A DNA stretch of 20,486 nucleotides from JBGOUJ01 sp041477005 (GTDB taxonomy: Bacteria; Acidobacteriota; Terriglobia; Bryobacterales; JACQDG01), in NCBI GenBank assembly GCA_041477005.1, contig JBGOUJ010000060.1, positions 1 through 20,486 of the forward strand. Reading direction: 5' to 3'. Made by a program: the position numbers and the translations under genes. How positions within the stretch are numbered: the stretch's first letter is position 1; each line of letters starts with the position of its first letter. This document shows positions 14,316 through 20,486 of the stretch, piece after piece. The notes below the pieces were generated by a model that saw nothing but the letters and a program-made list of their open reading frames with translations, did not search any database and was not told where the DNA came from.

Positions 14316-15560
14316 CTACGATCCCCGCCCGTGCGCGAAATAGGATTCCTTCGGGGCGCGATACGCGATCTTCAGCATCGGCGTTTCGATGCGCTTTTGA
14401 CCCTGGGCCCGGGATTCCATCAGGAACGACACGGCCCCGGTGGTCAGCAGCGTCCGCTCGACCGGGTAGTCGTGCTTGCCGGTCAAGAACATCCGGGCGA
14501 TGGAATCGACCAGCGGGCTGAAGTTGTTTGAGTTCTCCAGCGGGCTGTAGCAGAGCGTGGAGGCGATCTCCCGCCGGCCTTTTACCCGAAAGGCCACAAT
14601 TTCCTCGTTCACCATGCCGCCCAGCATCAGCACCGTGGCCCGGAATCCATCGTTGTATTCCAGGAAGCAGGCCACCGGATTCTTCACCAGCTCTTCCGGA
14701 CGTCCCGGGATCACTTTTTGCCGCCTTGCCAGTCCCGCCGCCAGCAACTCGCGCGACCAGCGGCCCTCGTCCCCCGCCTTCCAAACGGCGGCGCCTTCCA
14801 CGCGCTGCACGGCTCGGATGCCGGTCTCGCCGCCCTTCCGCCGCTCCACGAAGGATTGCAACACCTCCGTCGGATGGATGATGCCCCCGTCCTCGACCCA
14901 AGCCCCGTTGATCGCCAGGGCGTCTTCGAACTCGGTTTCCAGCGGGAAGTCCAGCTCCGGCCGCCGGAAGGTCACCGAGCCGGACGAGCCGGCCATCATT
15001 GGGAAACCCAACTCGCGGGACTGGTCATACATCCACTTCGCCTTCTTCCAGTCGTACGAGAAGTGTTTGTCGCAGTAAACCGGCACGGCCCGCCCCGAGC
15101 GTCGAAAGACCTCCACCACCTGCTGCATAAATTCGTAGCGCGGGTAGAGTTTCTGCAGCTTGTCGTTCACGGGATAATTCCCGTGCTCGGCGATGAGCAG
15201 CACGCCGTCCACGGCGAGCTTCCCGGTGCCCAGGGTCAGGGCGTCGGCGATGCTCGGGTAGATCCGGAACCCGTACGCCATCGACAGCTTGCGGCTGATG
15301 TCGTTGGAACGGACCTGATCGACGTAGAGCGAAACGACGTCGCAGGGCGGCGGGTAGTAACGCTCGTTGATCCAATAGCCTTCGAGAAACCGGGTGATGA
15401 AGTTGTCGCTGTGCGAGCGGACGTAGTAGGCCGTCGAAAGCCCGGCGATCTTTTTGCGTGGGGCGTCGGGGCCGGGGGACGCCGGCGTGCGGGCGGCCGG
15501 GCCGGCGGCGGCAGCCGGGATTGCTCCGGCGGCGACCTGAAGAAAGCTGCGGCGGTGCAT
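14316..15560 (-). CDS. Tat-exported conserved protein of unknown function
   Basis: A 414-residue protein beginning MHRRSFLQVAAG, a twin-arginine signal followed by an A/G/P-rich region. The start is ATG 15560, chosen over the GTG six bases upstream because GGGAGG lies 6 bases before it. The mature protein contains YYVRSHSDNFITRFLEGYW, VSLYVDQVRSNDISRKL, VDGVLLIAEHGNYPVNDK, KHFSYDWKKAKWMYD, MAGSSGSVTFRRPEL and ERRKGGETGIRAVQ. I recall this pattern from conserved hypothetical proteins common in Planctomycetota and Acidobacteriota, but no activity is assigned. The alternating strand/helix pattern and the GVLLIAEHG loop suggest a Rossmann-like fold, without a clear nucleotide-binding glycine motif. 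A decayed copy of its C-terminus lies at 11847-11929. Confidence 0.85.
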   Translation of the reverse strand: MHRRSFLQVAAGAIPAAAAGPAARTPASPGPDAPRKKIAGLSTAYYVRSHSDNFITRFLEGYWINERYYPPPCDVVSLYVDQVRSNDISRKLSMAYGFRIYPSIADALTLGTGKLAVDGVLLIAEHGNYPVNDKLQKLYPRYEFMQQVVEVFRRSGRAVPVYCDKHFSYDWKKAKWMYDQSRELGFPMMAGSSGSVTFRRPELDFPLETEFEDALAINGAWVEDGGIIHPTEVLQSFVERRKGGETGIRAVQRVEGAAVWKAGDEGRWSRELLAAGLARRQKVIPGRPEELVKNPVACFLEYNDGFRATVLMLGGMVNEEIVAFRVKGRREIASTLCYSPLENSNNFSPLVDSIARMFLTGKHDYPVERTLLTTGAVSFLMESRAQGQKRIETPMLKIAYRAPKESYFAHGRGS

Positions 15561-15910
15561 GAACACCCTCCCAAGTCAAGGATACTCGAAGACGGCCGGA
15601 TCAGTGGGGCGGTCCCCGGACCGCACCCTGGACCGCCATAGGCGTTAAGGATAAGCTGCTCTCCCGATCTCCCCATGGGCACGAAATTCCTGCCGAGGGG
15701 CGATAGCTTGTAAGAGGAGCTTGACCAGACCAATCCTAAACACTACGGCGTTTTCCGTGAGTAATCTTGCAACTTCCAGCATCCGGACTGCGGCGCCGGA
15801 GCCCACAGACCGGCACGGCGAGAGGCCATGTTGACCCGTTGGAGCGGTAGGGTCATACGGAGTTCCCGGGAGTGGTCCGCATTCGTTGGACAAAACGGCC
15901 TTTCCGTGAC
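15561..15910. other. Intergenic region, no gene recognised
   Basis: These 350 bases lie between two minus-strand genes and probably carry the promoter of the unknown exported protein. GCGGTCC-CC-GGACCGC (15609-15624) is a perfect 7-bp stem with a 2-base loop, and a further GGACCGCC follows it. The longer minus-strand frame starting inside the hydrolase gene has an arginine/proline-rich composition and is not considered coding. Confidence 0.5.
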
Positions 15911-16966
15911 CTACGGAGTCGTGGTGAGCGGAGCAGACAGCTTCGTGAAGTAGCTCCGCATGGCGGCGCCGATCGTGAAGTCCCAGGAGTGCAGGCCATA
16001 GGTTTGGAATCGATGGGGGACGGCGTACCGCGTCTCGGCCTCGTTGATGGAAGCGCCGGCGCGGATCATTTTTTCGGCGTGGGCGCGAAGGTCGTCGAAA
16101 AGGGCGGACTGGTCCTGGACCGTCTCGCGGCCGCAAACGGGCCCATGCCCGGGCACAAAGCGCGTCCGGCGGCTGTAGCCGGCGAAGCGGTCCAGCACTC
16201 TGCGCCAGGCGATCATGTCGGCATCGAGCGAAACGGGATAGCTGTGGTTGAACAAGAGGTCGCCGGCGAAGACCAGGTCGTGTTCCGGGACGCGAACGAT
16301 GATATCCGATGCGGTGTGACCGGGATGGAATTCGATGACCGCGGTCAGACCGCCGAGGTCGATGCGTTTGGGTAAGTCCGCCGTCGCGAGTAGCTCAGTG
16401 GGAAATGCTAGGGTGGCGGCGTCAATGGCATCATACATCCACGTCCAAGTGGCCAGGTCTACTTCTTTGCGTTTCCTGTCGGCGTCGTCAACCGCCTGGG
16501 CGAGTTTCTTCTTGTGAGGCGCGAGCAGCGGGGCTTTAGCGACCCCTTTCAAAGCCGCATATTGCTCCTTCATCAGGGTCGTCACTTTCTCGTGAGCAAT
16601 GATCGGGATGTGCTGCTCGGCATAGGCGACGTTCCCGAAGGTGTGGTCGAGGTGGAAATGCGTATCGACGGCTCCTCGCACGGCGGCTTTGGAGACCATC
16701 CGCGCAACCTCGATTTCGAGCGCCGCCCCGGAAGGCTGCATGTGCCCCTCGACGATTAGGACGGCGTCGCGGCCAGCCAGGACGCCACCGTTGGAGGTGC
16801 ACTGCGGTCCTTTCGCAGGGTCCGCGATCGTGACATAAACACTCGGGGCAAGCTGGGTAACGTGGGCAAAACCGCGATCGAGCAGAGGCGCGGGGTCCTG
16901 TCTCCGCGCAGCGAGAGCAGGGCTGGTGAGCGCGGCCAGCAAAAATTGCCGTCTGTCCAGGTTCAT
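15911..16966 (-). CDS. Tat-exported metallo-beta-lactamase-fold hydrolase
   Basis: A 351-residue MBL-fold protein with a twin-arginine signal (LDRRQFLLAALTSPALAA). All zinc-site motifs are present: THFHLDHT (102-109, HxHxDH), H217 in EFHPGHTASD, D236 in AGDLLF and H274 in VPGHGPV. It therefore has a complete dinuclear metal site and is probably active outside the cytoplasm. The segment of about 70 residues between motifs 1 and 3, rich in K, D and W (about 140-185), is longer and more helical than in small MBL enzymes. Its substrate is not predictable; beta-lactamase activity should not be assumed. The ATG (16966-16964) overlaps the TGA of the upstream kinase as ATGA, with GAGGAGGG just upstream, so the two are translationally coupled. 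Confidence 0.92.
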   Translation of the reverse strand: MNLDRRQFLLAALTSPALAARRQDPAPLLDRGFAHVTQLAPSVYVTIADPAKGPQCTSNGGVLAGRDAVLIVEGHMQPSGAALEIEVARMVSKAAVRGAVDTHFHLDHTFGNVAYAEQHIPIIAHEKVTTLMKEQYAALKGVAKAPLLAPHKKKLAQAVDDADRKRKEVDLATWTWMYDAIDAATLAFPTELLATADLPKRIDLGGLTAVIEFHPGHTASDIIVRVPEHDLVFAGDLLFNHSYPVSLDADMIAWRRVLDRFAGYSRRTRFVPGHGPVCGRETVQDQSALFDDLRAHAEKMIRAGASINEAETRYAVPHRFQTYGLHSWDFTIGAAMRSYFTKLSAPLTTTP

Positions 16967-19623
16967 TCGAGTATCCCTCCTCGAGGCGCCGGAATCCGGT
17001 ACAAGTTTCGTTGCACCGTCTCACGCGAGAAAGCGTATACATCGGGCGCCGGGCCGGGCGCCACATCCGGGTTGTCGATCACCCGCCCTCCGGGCAAGTT
17101 CGCAATCTCCTGCTCGGACTTGAAGCCACCGGCCGGCATCACTGGCAGCATCCGTCCGGGCGGCAACGGCAGGACGTAGGTCGCATTGTGCATCATCAAA
17201 AATAGAAGGCGCCCATCCGGGGACCACTTCGCACGGAGACTTGTGCCGTAAATTTGAACCGGCGGCCCGCCGTCCAGCGGCAAAGCCAGGGTGCCCCCTG
17301 CCGCTTCTTCGTTGGGGCGCGCATAGGCCACCAGCCATTTGCCGTCCGCCGAGACGCCCTCCGCACTGATAACCGGGTGCTCGCTCGCCTTCCGCAGCCC
17401 CGTTCCGTCCGGGCGGACGCGGTAAGCGAAACCATAGGTTCCTTCCCTGGCGCGGAACAAGATTTCACCGTCTGCCGCAAACAGCGGCCCGTCGCCCTCG
17501 ACGTTCGGGATTTGGCGGGGCGGCGACCGCCGGTCAAGCGGCGCCAGCCAAAGCCTGTTCTTACCTTCCCGGTCGACAGCTTGCATCACCACTTGCCGAC
17601 CGTCCGGCGAGATATCATACGCCGCTGTCGCTGTGAAAAGTCCTCCAGCCACGTCAAAGCCCGACAGCAAAGGCTCGTTCAGTCCGGAATTCATGTCCGC
17701 GATCCACAACTCGCTCCGCTCGGGTGAGCCGCTTTTTAGAACGGCGTAAACCAACTTCTTGCCATCCGGCGTGAATTTCGGCTGATAGGCGTGGCCTTCG
17801 AGCGAGACTTGCCGGTCCCCTTTCGGGTCGTGCACCCACACCGAACTTTGATTCAGTCCCACAGCGGTGATAAGAGAACGGCCATCCGGCGCCATGCCGA
17901 TTCCCTCTTCCTGCGTCGGTCCCGAGGTGATCTGTTCGGGCTCGGCGCGCGCCCCGCTTGCGGAGAAGCGCTGTCGCCAGATGTGGAAACCGTCGCCGGG
18001 GCTGGAGTTGACATACATCCACTTGCCGTCGGGCGACCACGCGGCATACCAGCAGGGGCCCGGCGGGCCCACCGGCCTGCTTGGGGAACTGCCGTCCATC
18101 GGGATCAGCCGGCACGGCAGCCAAGTGCCGCGGTCGTCCATCTCCGCCGCCAGCGTCCAATTGCCATCAGGCGACGGGAACGACCGGTGAGCCATCGCGC
18201 CCCGCGGCATGGGCACGTACAGGTCGCGTGCCCCCGCGCGGCTCTCCCCGGCCGTCACGATCTTCATGTGGTTGCCCTGGCTATTCCTGATCTTCTCGGA
18301 GAAGAGGAGCTTCTGCTTCGCGACCCACGCCAGGCCTGAAGCATTCGGCAGCCAATGGCGCGGCTCGCCGCCCAAGGCCGAAACCAGCCAGGTATCCCAT
18401 TCGTTCTTGGCGTCTACTGTGGTGTACGCGATCCGGGTGCCGTCCGGTGAAAACACCGGGCTCATTTTCGGAAGATCATCCTGCGTGAGCTGCTTCGGCT
18501 CGCCGTCGGGCAGCATCTTGATATAGATTTGGCCCCGCGTGGGGAGCTGAGATCTCGGGCCGCGAACGAAGGCGAGCATGCGGCCATCCGGGGAAAGCGC
18601 CGGTTGGACCACGGAATCCGGGAAGTGCGTCAACTGCTCCCACTCCGATCGCGCCGGCTTGCTGGATGGACGCAGCCACACCAGGCCCATGACGACGGCC
18701 GCCAGCGCGACAGCCGCGATCGCGGCATAAGCCCACGGCCGCCGCCGTGGTCGCGGAACGCTGGGCGTCGCAGGCGCGCGTCCGTTCTCGATTCGCCGCT
18801 GTAGGCGCTTCAGGTCGGCCCGCAGTTCCGACGCCGTCTGGCACCGCACCTCCCGGTCCTTCTCCAGCGCCTTCAGAATGATCGGCTGCAGCTCGGCCGG
18901 CACACGCGATTCGTCGGGCGCCTGGTGGAGGATGGCATCAAACACCATGGCCGAAGTGTTGCCCTTGAACGGAAGCGCGCCCGTCGCCATCTCGTACAGC
19001 ACCACACCGAAGGAAAACAGGTCCGTTCGGGCGTCGAGCGCCTCGCCCCGCGCCTGCTCCGGCGACATGTAGGCCACCGTCCCCAGCGCCGAGCCGGGGC
19101 TGGTGAGCAAGTCTTCCGTAAGCGTGGGAGCTTCCGGCGAGCTTCGGCGATCGGCGATCAGCTTGGCGAGCCCGAAATCGAGAATCTTCGCCTGATTTCG
19201 ATCGGTCACGAAAATATTGGCGGGCTTGATGTCGCGATGGACGATTCCTTTCGAGTGCGCCGCGTCTAGCGCATCGGCGATCTGGATTCCCAGCTCGAGG
19301 ACCTCTTCGTTTTTGAGCGCCTTTCCCCCAATGCGATGCCGGAGCGTCTGGCCCTCCAGCAGCTCCATGACGATGAACGGGCGCCCATTCTGTTCGCCGA
19401 CGTCGTAAATCGTGCAGATGTTGGGATGGTTCAACGACGAGGCGGTGCGCGCCTCGCGCTGGAATCGTTGCAGCGCCAGATGGTCTTTGGAGTACTCATC
19501 GGGCAGGAATTTCAGGGCGACGTGGCGGCCGAGCCGGGTGTCTTCAGCCTTGTAAACGACACCCATGCCACCCCCGCCGAGTTTGTCAAGAACCCGGTAG
19601 TGCGCGATCGTGCGGCCGGTCAT
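16963..19623 (-). CDS. Membrane-anchored Ser/Thr protein kinase with C-terminal PD40/TolB-like propeller
   Basis: An 886-residue receptor-like kinase. The cytoplasmic catalytic domain covers residues 9-275: LGGGGMGVVY (15-24), Lys38 in VALKFL, HRDIKPANI (129-137), DFGLAK (149-154), GTVAYMSPEQARG (181-193) and DLFSFGVVLYEMATG (201-215). All key residues are present, so it is predicted active. A basic RPRRR cluster leads into one membrane helix (about 297-316), leaving the C-terminal 560 residues outside. These contain seven or more PD40/WD40-like strands with S-P-D-G loops (LSPDGRMLAF, FSPDGTRIAY, WSPDGKWMYV, FTPDGKKLVY, ISPDGRQVVM, WSPDGRLLFL), a propeller as in TolB. This architecture is characteristic of Acidobacteriota. 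The downstream MBL hydrolase starts within its stop codon. The ATG lacks a clear ribosome-binding site. Confidence 0.95.
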   Translation of the reverse strand: MTGRTIAHYRVLDKLGGGGMGVVYKAEDTRLGRHVALKFLPDEYSKDHLALQRFQREARTASSLNHPNICTIYDVGEQNGRPFIVMELLEGQTLRHRIGGKALKNEEVLELGIQIADALDAAHSKGIVHRDIKPANIFVTDRNQAKILDFGLAKLIADRRSSPEAPTLTEDLLTSPGSALGTVAYMSPEQARGEALDARTDLFSFGVVLYEMATGALPFKGNTSAMVFDAILHQAPDESRVPAELQPIILKALEKDREVRCQTASELRADLKRLQRRIENGRAPATPSVPRPRRRPWAYAAIAAVALAAVVMGLVWLRPSSKPARSEWEQLTHFPDSVVQPALSPDGRMLAFVRGPRSQLPTRGQIYIKMLPDGEPKQLTQDDLPKMSPVFSPDGTRIAYTTVDAKNEWDTWLVSALGGEPRHWLPNASGLAWVAKQKLLFSEKIRNSQGNHMKIVTAGESRAGARDLYVPMPRGAMAHRSFPSPDGNWTLAAEMDDRGTWLPCRLIPMDGSSPSRPVGPPGPCWYAAWSPDGKWMYVNSSPGDGFHIWRQRFSASGARAEPEQITSGPTQEEGIGMAPDGRSLITAVGLNQSSVWVHDPKGDRQVSLEGHAYQPKFTPDGKKLVYAVLKSGSPERSELWIADMNSGLNEPLLSGFDVAGGLFTATAAYDISPDGRQVVMQAVDREGKNRLWLAPLDRRSPPRQIPNVEGDGPLFAADGEILFRAREGTYGFAYRVRPDGTGLRKASEHPVISAEGVSADGKWLVAYARPNEEAAGGTLALPLDGGPPVQIYGTSLRAKWSPDGRLLFLMMHNATYVLPLPPGRMLPVMPAGGFKSEQEIANLPGGRVIDNPDVAPGPAPDVYAFSRETVQRNLYRIPAPRGGILE

Positions 19624-19653
19624 GCGTTCACGCCAGCTTCTGACTATAGCGGT

Positions 19654-19659
19654 ATTATA
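19654..19659 (-). promoter_or_regulatory. Perfect -10 hexamer upstream of the kinase gene
   Basis: TATAAT reads on the minus strand about 30 bases before the kinase ATG, implying a short leader. No matching TTGACA is found at the usual distance, so this is a partial promoter call. Confidence 0.45.
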
Positions 19660-19989
19660 CTCCCCTCTGACGATGGTGCCGGGTCAGAGAAATATCCATG
19701 GCTACGACAACGGGCGGGTAAGGCTTCTTTTCGCCTCACGCGCGTGACATCTAACTTTCACTGAAGCTGGATGGGCACTGTCTAAGCTAAGAACGGCGTT
19801 CTGAGAAATGAGTCCGGCCTTGTCGCCAAGGGTTTACCGATCTGTGACCGCCATGGTCCTCGAAGCGGAAACTAGCCTTATTCTAACGCCTATGCCCTGG
19901 ACCGCAGCCGGCCCCTGGCCGGTTGGGCGGAACCAGGAACGACCAACGCCAGGACCCCTCCGCTGCCGCTCAACGCGCCGCGAAAGACA
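19660..19989. other. Intergenic region, no gene recognised; contains small palindromes
   Basis: This stretch of about 330 bases lies between two minus-strand genes. It holds GAACG-G-CGTTC (around 19792-19802) and a stronger hairpin CCGGCC-CCT-GGCCGG (19908-19922). The latter is roughly 70 bases past the stop of the FAD-protein gene and could end its transcript, though no T-run follows. Confidence 0.45.
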
Positions 19990-20486
19990 TCACAGGCGCT
20001 GTTCCACGGGCGGTGGCGCCCAGGGCGCGGCAATCACCAAGTCACCGAGAACAACTTGCGCGCAGTTGTAACCCGGCAGCCCCGTGACATTCCCGCCCGG
20101 GTGACAACTGGCGCCGCACAAATACAGTCCCGGGAGGTGCCCGCGATAATGACCGGCGCCGGGAAACGGACGATTGTAGCCGACCTGGCCGTCCGTGAAG
20201 GCTCCGACCAGCAAATCGCCTTCTCTCATGTTGGGGAACGTGCGCTCCGTATCGAGGGGCGTGCCGGCGAACCAGTCCAGCACGGACTCCCGCAAGCCAG
20301 GAGCATATTCCGCCCACACGTCCAGCATTTTCTCAGCGTGCCGCTCTTTCTCTGCTTCCCAGTTGCCGGGATCGCCGTTCAGGCGGTACGGCAGCTTCTC
20401 CCACAGGAACGCCGTGTGGCGCCCCGTGGGCGCCTGCGATGGATCGAAGACTGTCGGGCAGGTTCCCCACATCACGGCGCCAGGAA
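19990..20486 (-). CDS. FAD-dependent phytoene-desaturase/amine-oxidase-type protein, C-terminal fragment (cut by window end)
   Basis: The frame is open to the right edge (GPAVMWGTCPTVFDPSQAP...), so the N-terminal dinucleotide-binding domain lies outside the window. About 165 residues are visible. The segment GLYLCGASCHPGGNVTGLPGYNCAQVVLGDL near the end is the C-terminal FAD-binding signature of the NAD(P)/FAD-dependent oxidoreductases related to carotenoid isomerase/phytoene desaturase (amino-oxidase fold). The preceding NRPFPGAGHYRGHLPG and HTAFLWEKLPYRLNG fit substrate-domain segments of that group. The reaction cannot be assigned from this part; proteins of this type in the phylum are mostly uncharacterised. 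It ends at the TGA at 19992-19990. Confidence 0.87.
   Translation of the reverse strand, partial: PGAVMWGTCPTVFDPSQAPTGRHTAFLWEKLPYRLNGDPGNWEAEKERHAEKMLDVWAEYAPGLRESVLDWFAGTPLDTERTFPNMREGDLLVGAFTDGQVGYNRPFPGAGHYRGHLPGLYLCGASCHPGGNVTGLPGYNCAQVVLGDLVIAAPWAPPPVEQRL

Noticed and set aside
14718..15641. 307-codon plus-strand frame opposite the unknown exported protein
   Set aside because: Antisense shadow with no ribosome-binding site; the minus-strand frame has a Tat signal, a good ribosome-binding site and a paralogue relic.

Overview
The window looks like chromosomal DNA from an Acidobacteriota genome, most likely a Solibacter/Bryobacter-type soil lineage. I infer this from GC-rich coding with strong third-position GC bias, a DUF1501 + DUF1549/DUF1553 gene pair, a 'kinase - membrane anchor - PD40 propeller' Ser/Thr kinase, a kinase/TPR remnant, and many twin-arginine (RR-motif) exported enzymes. 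No rRNA, tRNA, CRISPR array, intact transposase or phage gene was recognised, and genus level cannot be settled by eye.

Left part (1-7.4 kb): the 3' end of an unrecognised gene converges on the DUF1549/DUF1553 -> DUF1501 operon (minus strand). The first gene of that operon has a one-base homopolymer frameshift. Divergent from it is a Ser/Thr kinase reduced to its catalytic core, followed out of frame by a leftover TPR tail. That tail converges on an exported enolase-superfamily (mannonate dehydratase-like) enzyme. Each of the two convergent gene junctions carries a copy of the same structured repeat. The copies are inverted relative to each other and share a 113-bp core with 4 differences.

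Middle (7.4-12 kb): an orphan Phd/YefM antitoxin with a palindromic operator but no visible toxin; a two-gene minus-strand unit of a coiled-coil protein followed by a CpaE/TadZ-type ATPase; a decayed NHL-propeller gene; an exported HExxH protein; and a decayed fragment of a paralogue of the conserved unknown gene found 2.5 kb further on.

Right part (12-20.5 kb): an exported amidohydrolase, then a lower-GC gene fusing an FRG domain to a C-terminal SET methyltransferase domain, which is the most unusual gene in the window. Then come an exported protein of unknown function, an exported metallo-beta-lactamase-fold hydrolase translationally coupled (ATGA) to the upstream intact kinase/PD40 gene, and at the edge the C-terminal end of an FAD-dependent desaturase/amine-oxidase-type protein.

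Overall this is a genome region with many extracytoplasmic enzymes and sensor kinases and a high load of decaying gene fragments (kinase/TPR, NHL, paralogue relic, orphan antitoxin), consistent with past rearrangement.
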